Shown here: in pieces, positions 24,819 through 33,727 of the stretch
Numbering within the stretch: the first letter of the stretch is position 1
How the letters are laid out: the number at the start of each line of letters is the position of its first letter
Assembly: GCF_900167415.1 (NCBI RefSeq)
Contig: NZ_FUWU01000002.1
Span: forward strand, 1 to 64,000
Source: Fibrobacter intestinalis
Lineage (GTDB): Bacteria; Fibrobacterota; Fibrobacteria; Fibrobacterales; Fibrobacteraceae
DNA: 64,000 bases
Direction of reading: 5' to 3'
The notes under the pieces: generated by a model
What the model was told of the DNA's origin: nothing
The model's input: the letters and a program-made list of their open reading frames with translations, nothing else
Database searches by the model: none
Position numbers and translations under genes: made by a program

Positions 24819-26480
24819 ATGCAAAAATCCGAAGCACTGGAATATTGGAAAAAAATCGTCTGCTATGAAATTTACCCGAGCAGTTTTCAGGATGCAAACG
24901 GAGACGGCTTTGGCGATTTGAAAGGAATTGCGAACCGTCTGGATTATCTGGAATCGCTGGGCGTCGGCTGCATTTGGATGACGCCTGTCTATGCGTCTCC
25001 CATGCGGGACAACGGCTATGACGTTTCGGATTTTTATAAAATCAACCCGCAGTATGGAACGATGGAAGATATGGATGAACTCTTGGCGAAAGCGCGGGAG
25101 CATCATATCGTCGTGATGATGGACTTGGTGTTCAATCACGTTTCCAAAGAGCATCCTTGGTTTTTGGAATCCCAAAAAAGCAGGGACAATTCCAAAAGCG
25201 ACTGGTTTATTTGGAAAGATCCCAAGCCGGATGGTTCGCCTCCCAATAATTGGCGCGGAATTTTCGGCGGCTCGGCGTGGACTTGGAATGCCCCACGCGG
25301 GCAATATTATTTGCATACCTTTGGCGACTTTCAGCCCGATTTGAACTGGGAAAATCCGGAAGTGCGAAAGGCTCTTTACGATATCGCCAATTTTTGGATT
25401 GGGAAGGGAGTGGGAGCTTTTCGGATTGACGCCATCGTTTACATCAAAAAGCCGAAGGATTTTGCGGATGGCAAGCCCGATGCTTCGGACGGCATGGTGC
25501 TGATTCACGACATGACAGCAAATACGGACGGCATTCTGGACTTTTTGCGGGAATTTAAAACGAATGTCTGGAAAAATAAAAACGTGTTTACGGTTGCGGA
25601 AGCGAATGGGATTCGCCCGGAAGAGTTGAAAAATTGGGTTGGCGAGAACGGCGTTTTTGACATGCTGTTTGAATTTAATCATTTGCAAGGCGGCGATATT
25701 TGGTTTAAAGCGAAGAAACTTTCAATGCTGGATATCAAAATGGCAATTGTTCGCAGCCAGATGGCAACGGCAGAAAACGGCTGGTATCCGATTTTTTGGG
25801 AAAATCACGATAAACCGAGATCCATCAGCGCGAACTTTTCGAATGCGGCAGATCCCGTGCTGGCGGGGAAAGCGCTTTTGACTCTTTTGTTGACTTTGCG
25901 TGGAACGCCATTTGTCTATCAGGGCGAAGAAATCGGCATGACAAATGTGAATTGGGATTCCATCGATGCGTATAATGAATTGAATTCCCGCAGCCAGTAT
26001 GAACTGGCGCGCCGAGAAGGTTTTGGTGCAGACGAGGCTATCCGTTTTGTGCAGGCGTTTAGTCGTGACAATGCCAGAACGCCCATGCAGTGGAACTCTT
26101 CAGCAAATGCCGGTTTTACTTGTGGAAAGCCTTGGTTGGCTTTGAATGAAAATTATCCGCAGATCAATGTGCAAAAAGAAGAAGGGGATCCCGAATCGGT
26201 TTTGGCCTGGTTCCGCAGGTTGTCCAAATTTCGAGAGAAAAGCGAAGTGCTTTTGAATGGCGATTTTCAAATTCTCCTTGCGGATGACGAACGGATTTTT
26301 GCATACAAACGCACTTTCCGGGGGAAATCGCTAACGATACTGGTGAATTTTTCGGAAGCGGACGCTTTTTACGACAAAAGCTTGCTGGGCGATGCAACGC
26401 TTCTTTTTTCCAATTACGGCGATGCCAAAAAATCGCATTTGCGTCCTCTGGAAGCAAATATATTTTCTGCGGACGGCTGA
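24819..26480 (+). CDS. GH13 alpha-glucosidase (oligo-1,6-glucosidase type)
   Basis: 553 residues, no signal peptide, so cytoplasmic. It begins with the (beta/alpha)8 barrel motif IVCYEIYPSSFQDANGDGFGDL and continues with MMDLVFNHVS, GAFRIDA (nucleophile Asp near 203), VAEAN (acid/base Glu near 261) and FWENHDKPR (His-Asp near 330). This order matches GH13 enzymes that remove glucose from short alpha-glucans, isomaltose or trehalose-6-phosphate; the exact substrate cannot be read. ATG 24819 is preferred, with AGGA 12 bp upstream; the frame extends upstream without a convincing start. It likely serves breakdown of storage glycogen or imported maltodextrin. Confidence 0.9.
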   Translation: MQKSEALEYWKKIVCYEIYPSSFQDANGDGFGDLKGIANRLDYLESLGVGCIWMTPVYASPMRDNGYDVSDFYKINPQYGTMEDMDELLAKAREHHIVVMMDLVFNHVSKEHPWFLESQKSRDNSKSDWFIWKDPKPDGSPPNNWRGIFGGSAWTWNAPRGQYYLHTFGDFQPDLNWENPEVRKALYDIANFWIGKGVGAFRIDAIVYIKKPKDFADGKPDASDGMVLIHDMTANTDGILDFLREFKTNVWKNKNVFTVAEANGIRPEELKNWVGENGVFDMLFEFNHLQGGDIWFKAKKLSMLDIKMAIVRSQMATAENGWYPIFWENHDKPRSISANFSNAADPVLAGKALLTLLLTLRGTPFVYQGEEIGMTNVNWDSIDAYNELNSRSQYELARREGFGADEAIRFVQAFSRDNARTPMQWNSSANAGFTCGKPWLALNENYPQINVQKEEGDPESVLAWFRRLSKFREKSEVLLNGDFQILLADDERIFAYKRTFRGKSLTILVNFSEADAFYDKSLLGDATLLFSNYGDAKKSHLRPLEANIFSADG

Positions 26481-26483
26481 TTT

Positions 26484-26519
26484 CGACAACCCGAATTTTT
26501 GAATTTTCGGTTTTTGTCG
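26484..26519. terminator. Bidirectional terminator between convergent genes
   Basis: CGACAA (26484-26489) pairs with TTGTCG (26514-26519), and inside it CCGAA (26491-26495) pairs with TTCGG (26506-26510). T-rich and A-rich stretches flank the stem. It lies between the GH13 gene and the Omp85 gene, which converge. Confidence 0.55.
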
Positions 26520-26526
26520 CCGGCTA

Positions 26527-28443
26527 TTAAAATGCCTGAGAAAGGTCGAAATTGATTCGTTGGAAAGCGAAGGATTCCGGGTTCCAGTCGTTGAAATCTT
26601 TTTTGAACGTATAATCCAGACGGATGGTCAGGAATTGCCATTTGTAGCGAATGCCCGTGCCGAATGCCGCTTGAGATCTTCCTTTGTAAACGCCGGATTC
26701 CTTGTCGCTGACGTAAGCCCAATCGTAAAATTCGACGAGCTGCCAGTTTTTGGACCACTCGAATGGGGAATTGATGCGAAGTTCCGCATTGGCGCGAACG
26801 TATTGTGGAGTCAGACCCGTGTTGATGATTTCTTCGCCTTCTTCATCGATGCTGGTGTAGCTGGGATAAATGCTGCGAAAACGGTAGCCGCGGACGGTTC
26901 GCGATCCGCCTTGATAAAAAATGCGGGCGTCGTCTTCCATCGCTTTGTCGAAGAATTTGCCGTAGCTGACGCTGAATGCCGAAAGAAACGGACCGAATAG
27001 AGGCAAGTAACCGATTCCTGTGATTTCTCCGTATGTATAAGGGTTCCCTTCCATTTTGGGGTCGCGGATGTTCCCCGTAAAGTTTGCCCCCATGCCGAGT
27101 TTTGGCAAAGCGCGTACGCCTTTTGTCGGGTTGAAGTAATCGTCGGTGAAATCGAAAGAGAGTGCTGTTTCGCCTTTGATTTTGAAAAGTCGAAGATCGT
27201 TTTTTTGAACAAATCGCGTGTCCAAAGTCGCTCGGAATCGGATGCTTCGGGCGAGTCCAAAAGTCAGGTCTCCCCGGTTGATGATTTCGTAGCGTTCTTC
27301 TAGGCTGTCCGGATATGCTGGCGGTGATGTTTTTTCGTGGTTGAAACTGATATGGTCGTCAAAACGGATGGCGGTCGGAATAAAGCTGAAACGGGTGCCG
27401 AATAAAAGTGGATTGGCGTAGCCCAATGTCAGTTCCTGCTTGTTCTGGGCAACAAGAATGCTGGCGGATCCTTCGTGAAAATGCCCGCCCAGATTTTTGT
27501 GCTTTACCATGGCGGAGGCCCCGAATCCGTAAACCTCTTCAAAGAACACCGAGTAACGTGCTTCTCCGGGAATCCTTTCGACTGCGCTGAATCGAATGTC
27601 GGAAAGGCTGTCGCTGCGGGGGGCGTCCTCTAAATGGATTTGGGAAAAAATCTGCGTGGATAGTAATTTGTTTCGGAACGAAGTGTAGGTTTTCCCGTTG
27701 ATGACTTCGCCTTTGGGAATGCGCCAAAGCCGGTTGAGCCAAGCCGTGTCGGAAAGTCCCTGCCTGTCGGTGGTATCCAGGTTTGCAATGCGGGCGGGTT
27801 TTTGTGTGCTGCTGGTAAAATCTCCCATGCGGACTTTTGTGCCGGGTTCCACATAGATTTCCACGTTTACCTGGTGATGAAGAGTGTCCAAAAATTCCAG
27901 ATAGTCCGCCCGGACATGAAGATAACCGTTTTCGCGATAAAGAACTTGGATTTGCAAGACGTCATCGGCAACAACAGAAGGGTCGTAATGGGCGCCAGTC
28001 CGGAATTTCAAACCTTTCAGCGCAACGCTATCCGCAAAGGAATCTCGGTCGATTTTGATTTCATTAAATGTGTAGCGTTCGCCTTCTTGAATGAGAAAAC
28101 GGTACAGGGTGTAAGGAACGGAATCCTGCTCGTCGGTTTGATTTCGCAAGACTTCCAATTTGGTTGTAAAACTAAAGTAGCCGGCGGAAAAATACAGGAG
28201 TTCCAAATTGGTTCTTGCCACCTGCATCAAAAAGTCCTGGCGAATCGTATCGACAATGCCAAACTCTTCGGGAATATCCAGTTCCACGGCGAGTTGCTCG
28301 TCGGCATAAAGCTCGTTGCCGATAAAGGAAACTTTCCACGCATTTTTAGGAGGATTCTGAACGGAGGAATCCGCAGGAATCTCTTTTGCTAAAACCATTC
28401 CGGTCAAAAAAACAAGAGCGAGAAACAGTTTTTGCAACATCAT
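26527..28443 (-). CDS. TamA/BamA-like Omp85 outer-membrane protein
   Basis: 638 residues. The start is the ATG at 28443, which overlaps the stop of the upstream gene (ATGA) and follows AAGGA. Signal peptide about 1-18; POTRA-like repeats at about 30-260 (GERYTFNEIKIDRDS and similar); then a 16-strand-type barrel with the Omp85 motif region GGSRTVRGYRFRSI and a terminal Phe (DLSQAF). With the very large TamB-like gene immediately upstream this is best read as a TamA-like subunit that helps insert outer-membrane proteins or move lipids. BamA proper is less likely given the partner and only a few POTRA-like repeats. Confidence 0.88.
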   Translation of the reverse strand: MMLQKLFLALVFLTGMVLAKEIPADSSVQNPPKNAWKVSFIGNELYADEQLAVELDIPEEFGIVDTIRQDFLMQVARTNLELLYFSAGYFSFTTKLEVLRNQTDEQDSVPYTLYRFLIQEGERYTFNEIKIDRDSFADSVALKGLKFRTGAHYDPSVVADDVLQIQVLYRENGYLHVRADYLEFLDTLHHQVNVEIYVEPGTKVRMGDFTSSTQKPARIANLDTTDRQGLSDTAWLNRLWRIPKGEVINGKTYTSFRNKLLSTQIFSQIHLEDAPRSDSLSDIRFSAVERIPGEARYSVFFEEVYGFGASAMVKHKNLGGHFHEGSASILVAQNKQELTLGYANPLLFGTRFSFIPTAIRFDDHISFNHEKTSPPAYPDSLEERYEIINRGDLTFGLARSIRFRATLDTRFVQKNDLRLFKIKGETALSFDFTDDYFNPTKGVRALPKLGMGANFTGNIRDPKMEGNPYTYGEITGIGYLPLFGPFLSAFSVSYGKFFDKAMEDDARIFYQGGSRTVRGYRFRSIYPSYTSIDEEGEEIINTGLTPQYVRANAELRINSPFEWSKNWQLVEFYDWAYVSDKESGVYKGRSQAAFGTGIRYKWQFLTIRLDYTFKKDFNDWNPESFAFQRINFDLSQAF

Positions 28444-31400
28444 TTCTTTTCCTTGTTTTCTGCGCATTTCCCCAGCCCAAAGAAGCAGGGAGACCAGAAT
28501 GTGTAGCTGTAATTAAAACCGATGTTTTTTTCCAAACGGCTTTCGTCTTCGGTGGTCGTCGTGATGTAATTCTTTTGGACAAGGCTAGCGCCAAAGTCCA
28601 GTTGCGGATTGTAGTGCTCCGGATTGTTTGTTTTGTCGGCTTCGGAAAAGGCGGGAATGATGTATGTGATGCCGGCTTCCAAAGCGCGATCGTAAGTCGG
28701 CGTTTCGCTCTGATCCTGCTTGTATCCAAAAATCAGGCTCAAGTCCTTGACCCAGCGATCTAGGGAAATGGGAATCGTCAAGTAGCTGGAATCTTTTTCC
28801 GAAAGGGCTTCGTCATCGAAGAATTTCAATTTCATGTCGATATCGCCAACGTATTCTCCGCCGAGGGTTTTGTTTGCTGTCGAAGAGAGAACGCTGCCGA
28901 TCAGTTTTCCCGCCACTTTGTTCTTGTCAATGGAAGAGTTTTCGCCTTCGGAAATGCAGCCCAAAAGAACGCTGTAGTAAAGGGAAGCAGGAGAGTCGTC
29001 GGTGTTGCAGTTGGCGCTGGGCATCGGCTTGGGCGCAATCAGGGTGCCGAGAATGTCCAAGTGGACAGGGCAAGTTTCGTTGTCGTCGCGGTTGTTGCTG
29101 GTTTGGCAATAAGGCAACTCTTGAACGCTGGAAATGTTAATCGTTCCGCGCTTCCAGGGAACGTCCTGAAAAGAGATGGCGAAAGATTCCAAATTGAATC
29201 GGAAAAGGTCTTTAAGACCGATGGAGCCGTTTCCGGAATTGTTGATGTCTCCGCGGAAAAGCGGATGGTCTGAATTGCCGAGGATCCAAAGATCGACGGT
29301 AAGGGGAAATGAAGCCAGGTTGGTCAAGATGGCGACGGTATCTCGCTGCGAATCGCTGATGTGAACGGAAATGTTGAGAGGTCTGGATTTTGCTGCCGTT
29401 TTTTTGACGGGAGGCTTTGTTCTTCGGATTTTGGTAAAAAAGCTGGACAGGGTCGCCGAAATTTTGCTGATACTGCCGAAACCCAGATCCACCGAAAAAG
29501 TATTCTTGTAAACGGCTCTGTTCAAACGGATATTACCCTCCAAAGTCGGGTTTGCAAAGCTCCCGTTTTCCGCATGGGGCAAATGGAGAGTGGCGTTCCC
29601 GTGAGCTAGGGCATCGGCTTCTCCCCATTCGGGCTTATTTAATTTATATGTAACGCTGTCCAGTTGAAGAGCCAATTTAAATTCCCTGTCGTCGTCTTCT
29701 AGAGTGCCGCGGACGCTGTTGAGTTGAATCCGGTGAATTTGATTCCACAGGATGGAAAATTTATCGGTTCCCAATTGGACGTTTTGCAGCTTTTTGTTTT
29801 TTAAATCATAGGAGGCTTCCGCCTGGATAAATTCCCCTTTGTTGTTGGTGAGTTTCGCCGTTGGAATGTGGAATACGCCGTTTTCAAACGTTCCGGAAAA
29901 TGAAACCGGCAAAATGGGAAATCCGCGTTTGGTATCGATGGCGGTGGAGTCCGAATGAAAGGAGAGACGCAGGCTGTCGATAAAGGAATGAAGGTCTCCC
30001 GAAGCGTCGGCCTTGAAGTCGGTATAGACAATTTCCCCCATTCCTTGCGGCAAGAACCAGGAGCCGGAAACCTGCGCATTTCCTTTCCAACGATAGGTGG
30101 AGTCGAGAGTTCCGTCCAGCCAAGCGGTCCCGCCAACGGGAGTCATAAAATAAGCGAACAGATGGCGATGGGGTTCCAAAAGCCCATTGATGTCGATTTG
30201 CAGATCTCCGTTCCACGCTTGATTGCCCGCTTTGACTTTTCCCGAAATCTGCATTTTTTCTTTTTCGGCAAAGACGTTCAATTTGGAAATGGAAAAAAAT
30301 TCGGGATCGACATCTTTGAGGGCGAGGTCGCTGAAGGCGAGCGAACCTTGGATTCCAGAACCTTTTCTAAAAGAAACGTTTCCGCTAAAGACCCCTGTAG
30401 AAAGCGGGGAACCTTTGTAGGCTTCCAGCAAAAGCGGAATATCGAATTTTTCCGTAGAAGCCCATGCTTCTATGATCTGCATGTCGTCAAAAAAATTGGC
30501 AGTGCTGTCGAAATGCAGCAGGGAAAGTCCTTCCATTAAAATGGAGTTGGTTTTGGTTGAAATGATGGCGGAATCCAGCGAAAGCGAATCTATTGTATTG
30601 TGGATTTTAAAGTGCCCGCGCAATGGAATCTGGAGGATTTCCGTTTCCACTTCGGCGTCAAGGTTTCCGTTCCAATCCGAAAAATTTTGGGCGAATGTCG
30701 CTGTCACAATGCCGTCGAATCCGCGCAAGAGGGAAGAATCGGCAAAAGGAATGGTCGAAAGGCGAACCCGGTGCGCTTCGCTCTTCAAGTCTAAATCAAA
30801 ATCGATAAACGCTTTGGCGAATCCGCTGTCGGATTGGTGCACTTCCCACGAGGTATGCGGAATGGAATCGTGCCATTTGACATCTCCCGTAAAAGAGAAT
30901 TTTTCCTTTGGCGTTCTTATATGGCCGTTTACAAAGTCGATGCCGTTTTTGTTTAGAACAAGAGTTGTAAACAGGGAATCCGCAGTCATATTGTAGGCGT
31001 ATTCGACCGGAGCGATAGAAACGTCTGCGCGCATGGTGCCGTTCTGAAAATTTCCTTTTACTTGGGGACGGGAACCCAATCGCAAATGCTTGCCGCTCCA
31101 TCTTGTCGCCCAAGCCTCGTTTGGGGAAATGTCTCCGGTAAAATCGATGTTGAATTTTTTGTTTTTGGCGAGTCCGGAAATGTCGGCTTTCACTTCGGAA
31201 CCGGATTCTGTTTTGACGACCGCTTTTAAAGAGTTGGCAGAAGACTTGGTCGCGTGGACGGTACAGTTCAGCGGCTGGAATCGGGGGCCGAATCGGGACT
31301 CGATGCCGGAAATTTTGATGTCGGCGGATCCCATCAGATTCTTATCGACTTTTCCTTGCAGGGCGATGATTTGCCCCGGTTTCTTCCCGCTCAATTTCCC

Positions 31401-32303
31401 GTTGATTTGAAAAACCATTTTTTCGTTGCTCTGGAGGTTCAGGTCGAGAGCCAAGGCGGGCAATGGCCAAAGCGCACCAAGATTCGTTTGGATTCGGGCG
31501 TTGTAAGAAAATTTCTTTTTTTCGATGTCCGCATTGTATGCGGTATGGAGCCGAATATTTTTGATGGAAATTTGCTTGGGAATTCTGTTTGGAACCAGCA
31601 ATGCGGGATTTTGGATTTGAGCGTCCGCAGTTCCGGAAATACGCGTAGGCGCATTTCTTGGACAGTGGAGTGCCAAAGACAAAGTGTCGTTGTCCTCTGT
31701 CTGGATTTTGACATTTGCCGAAAGAAAATCCCCTTGCCAGGAGGCGTCCAATGTTCCCGATGTTTTTCTTTCGATGAATTTCCCTTGGGCGTTTTGAAAG
31801 GAAAGACGGGCTTCTTTTTCGTTCAGGGATTGGATTTCAAAGGAGTCGGCGGACCAGTTTCCCATATTTTTTACCGAAACCTGCAAGTGGGATATGCGGG
31901 TTTGGACGTTCAGTGGAATGCGAAAATCCGGAATCTGCACCGTCATTTTTGAAGAGTCGCTTTGGGGGAGCTTTTCCGGATCGATTTCCATGCGGACCGT
32001 ATCGGTTTGGATCCGGATAAAGTCCTCGCCGGGAGAGAGCAGCAGGTGCGCATTTAAATCGGGATTTTGGAGAACGACGTCAAACCCTGCTCCTTTGACT
32101 GCGATGGAATCCCAGCGGTGCGAAAGAAATCCTTGTGACGAATGCCCCTGAAAATGCACTTCGACACTCCCGTATGTGTGGGAGGTATTCAGGTAATTGT
32201 TCAAAAAACGATAACCCAACCAGACTAAAGCCACAAGGCAGCCTACGAACACGGCGAAGATACCGATGGCAACAGCGGGTTTTAACCGTCTCACAGGTTG
32301 CAA
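28440..32303 (-). CDS. TamB-like inner-membrane translocation/assembly protein
   Basis: 1287 residues. An N-terminal signal anchor (AVAIGIFAVFVGCLVALVWLG) is followed by a very long periplasmic beta-strand-rich region of the AsmA/TamB kind and a C-terminal DUF490-like region (VDLWILGNSDHPLFRGDINNSGNGSIGL onward). Such proteins form a hydrophobic beta-taco groove bridging the inner membrane to a TamA-like Omp85 protein. The start is uncertain: TTG 32303 or GTG 32294, neither with a ribosome site; a minus-strand TATATT at 32307-32302 would put the transcript start almost on GTG 32294. It is divergent from the next cassette with 30-40 bp between starts. Confidence 0.85.
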   Translation of the reverse strand: MQPVRRLKPAVAIGIFAVFVGCLVALVWLGYRFLNNYLNTSHTYGSVEVHFQGHSSQGFLSHRWDSIAVKGAGFDVVLQNPDLNAHLLLSPGEDFIRIQTDTVRMEIDPEKLPQSDSSKMTVQIPDFRIPLNVQTRISHLQVSVKNMGNWSADSFEIQSLNEKEARLSFQNAQGKFIERKTSGTLDASWQGDFLSANVKIQTEDNDTLSLALHCPRNAPTRISGTADAQIQNPALLVPNRIPKQISIKNIRLHTAYNADIEKKKFSYNARIQTNLGALWPLPALALDLNLQSNEKMVFQINGKLSGKKPGQIIALQGKVDKNLMGSADIKISGIESRFGPRFQPLNCTVHATKSSANSLKAVVKTESGSEVKADISGLAKNKKFNIDFTGDISPNEAWATRWSGKHLRLGSRPQVKGNFQNGTMRADVSIAPVEYAYNMTADSLFTTLVLNKNGIDFVNGHIRTPKEKFSFTGDVKWHDSIPHTSWEVHQSDSGFAKAFIDFDLDLKSEAHRVRLSTIPFADSSLLRGFDGIVTATFAQNFSDWNGNLDAEVETEILQIPLRGHFKIHNTIDSLSLDSAIISTKTNSILMEGLSLLHFDSTANFFDDMQIIEAWASTEKFDIPLLLEAYKGSPLSTGVFSGNVSFRKGSGIQGSLAFSDLALKDVDPEFFSISKLNVFAEKEKMQISGKVKAGNQAWNGDLQIDINGLLEPHRHLFAYFMTPVGGTAWLDGTLDSTYRWKGNAQVSGSWFLPQGMGEIVYTDFKADASGDLHSFIDSLRLSFHSDSTAIDTKRGFPILPVSFSGTFENGVFHIPTAKLTNNKGEFIQAEASYDLKNKKLQNVQLGTDKFSILWNQIHRIQLNSVRGTLEDDDREFKLALQLDSVTYKLNKPEWGEADALAHGNATLHLPHAENGSFANPTLEGNIRLNRAVYKNTFSVDLGFGSISKISATLSSFFTKIRRTKPPVKKTAAKSRPLNISVHISDSQRDTVAILTNLASFPLTVDLWILGNSDHPLFRGDINNSGNGSIGLKDLFRFNLESFAISFQDVPWKRGTINISSVQELPYCQTSNNRDDNETCPVHLDILGTLIAPKPMPSANCNTDDSPASLYYSVLLGCISEGENSSIDKNKVAGKLIGSVLSSTANKTLGGEYVGDIDMKLKFFDDEALSEKDSSYLTIPISLDRWVKDLSLIFGYKQDQSETPTYDRALEAGITYIIPAFSEADKTNNPEHYNPQLDFGASLVQKNYITTTTEDESRLEKNIGFNYSYTFWSPCFFGLGKCAENKEKK

Positions 32304-32333
32304 TATAGCTAGAAATCTATATATATTGGAGGC

Positions 32334-32564
32334 ATGGTTGAAATTCGTTCCATCCGTTTGGAAATTTCTGCGGACGAGGATTTTGCTCCCGTTTTGGAAA
32401 ATTCCGTTGCTGATTTTGCGAGCTCGCTGGATTTAGGCGAACCGTCTTTGGCGCGCATGAAAGAAGATTGTTATCGGCTTTTCAAAAAGAATGCAGACCG
32501 GGAAAGCGTGCAGTTGAACTTCTGCTTTGACGAAAAAGGGCGGACAGGTGTTTTCTCCGTATGA
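32334..32564 (+). CDS. Small protein, possible truncated anti-sigma kinase-fold domain
   Basis: 76 residues starting at ATG 32334 with TTGGAGG just upstream; its stop overlaps the next gene (ATGA). The pattern IRLEISADEDFAPVLENSVADFASSLDLGEPSLARMKEDCYRLF resembles the first half of an RsbW-type HATPase domain, ending at FKKNADRESVQLNFCF where the N-box should lie, but without the Glu-Asn ATP-binding pair or the Gly boxes. It may be a non-catalytic partner for the STAS proteins that follow. Function is inferred from context only. Confidence 0.65.
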   Translation: MVEIRSIRLEISADEDFAPVLENSVADFASSLDLGEPSLARMKEDCYRLFKKNADRESVQLNFCFDEKGRTGVFSV

Positions 32565-33346
32565 GTCCGATTCAAATCCAAAATCTCGATGAAGAACCCG
32601 AAGTATTCGTGCTGAAGTTGCAGGGCGATATTGGGTTGGACTTGGTTCCGCAGATGACCGCCGCCATGGATCGCCATTTTGCAGCGGGAGCTTTACATTG
32701 GGCGGTGGATCTTTCGGATGTGTCTTTTTTGGGTTCGCCGGCTGTTGGGGCGATTATGGGCCTTCGTTCCCGGGTTATTCGTCAGCAGGGCAGCGTTTCG
32801 CTTTTTTCCGCCCATGCGGAGTTGAAAGAAAAACTGAATTTGATGGGCGTCGATTTGGCAATTCCGGCGTTTAAAGATTGGCATAGTTTTTTGGAATATT
32901 TTCGCTGGGAATATCGCGGGGCGTCAAAATTTGTCGATTTGACATTGCCGGCGAAAGCCTGCATGGTGCCTCCGATGCGCCGCTTTATCGGCGGGCTTTT
33001 GTTGAGCAAGGGCTACGGGGAAAAGGACGTTTTTGTGATGGAATCCCTTGCCGATGAACTGGCAAATAATGCTATAGAACATGGGAAACCGCCCAACGGC
33101 ATATTTCAGATGCATTTAAAGTTTGACAAGAAAAAAATGGAATTGAAGGTTGCCAACGATTGCGCGCCTCTTTCCGACGAAGCGCAGCGGGAGCTGGTTG
33201 AAAAATATGAACATCCGAAAATGACTCCGGGATCTTTGCGCGGTCGAGGAATCGTCCTTGTCAAAAAATTATCGAACCAGATGTCTTATTCTGTAAAACC
33301 GCAGCGGGTTGAAGTTGCGGTTGTTAGAATGCGAGAGGAAAAATGA
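32561..33346 (+). CDS. STAS-HATPase fusion (anti-sigma antagonist plus RsbW-like kinase)
   Basis: 261 residues. Residues 1-105 are a STAS domain (VFVLKLQGDIGLDLVPQM, DLSDVSFLGSPAVGAIMGL; the Ser of LGSPAVG is at the phosphorylation position). Residues about 120-258 form a GHKL ATPase of the RsbW class with N-box ESLADELANNAIEHGKP and G-box GSLRGRGIVLVKKL. Usually these are separate proteins that switch partners to free a sigma factor. Fusing kinase and antagonist in one chain is uncommon. Its ATG and stop both overlap neighbours. No sigma factor or PP2C phosphatase gene is nearby. Confidence 0.85.
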   Translation: MSPIQIQNLDEEPEVFVLKLQGDIGLDLVPQMTAAMDRHFAAGALHWAVDLSDVSFLGSPAVGAIMGLRSRVIRQQGSVSLFSAHAELKEKLNLMGVDLAIPAFKDWHSFLEYFRWEYRGASKFVDLTLPAKACMVPPMRRFIGGLLLSKGYGEKDVFVMESLADELANNAIEHGKPPNGIFQMHLKFDKKKMELKVANDCAPLSDEAQRELVEKYEHPKMTPGSLRGRGIVLVKKLSNQMSYSVKPQRVEVAVVRMREEK

Positions 33347-33702
33347 ACGAAAATCCAGAAATTTTAACCATCGAACAGATTGAAAATTATCCGGCGGCTC
33401 GTCTTTTGCGATTTGTCGGCGACTTGGATTCCACCAATGCCGAGGCAACATCGAATCGGATTCTCGCCCTGCTGAACGATAATGTGAAAACGCTGGTCGC
33501 CGATTTTGCCAAGTTGCGCTATATCAACAGTACGGGACTTGGTGCCCTCCTTTTTGTCAATAAGAAGGTAAAAGAAATCGGCGGCGTTTTTAAAGTGGCG
33601 AATGGAAATGAAAACGTTTTGGAAATCATTGAAATCATCGGTGCCGACCAACTGCTCGAAATCTATGCTTCTTTAGAAGACGCATTGCGGACGTTGAATT
33701 AG
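33343..33702 (+). CDS. STAS-domain anti-anti-sigma factor
   Basis: 119 residues, single STAS domain of the SpoIIAA/RsbV type: LLRFVGDLDSTNAEA and the phosphorylation site RYINSTGLGALLF (Ser63). ATG 33343 overlaps the stop of the STAS-HATPase gene. It is the likely substrate of the kinase domain encoded just upstream. The released target (sigma factor, cyclase or other) is unknown. Confidence 0.9.
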   Translation: MNENPEILTIEQIENYPAARLLRFVGDLDSTNAEATSNRILALLNDNVKTLVADFAKLRYINSTGLGALLFVNKKVKEIGGVFKVANGNENVLEIIEIIGADQLLEIYASLEDALRTLN

Positions 33703-33727
33703 GATTTTATTTGCAAGGAAAACCGAA

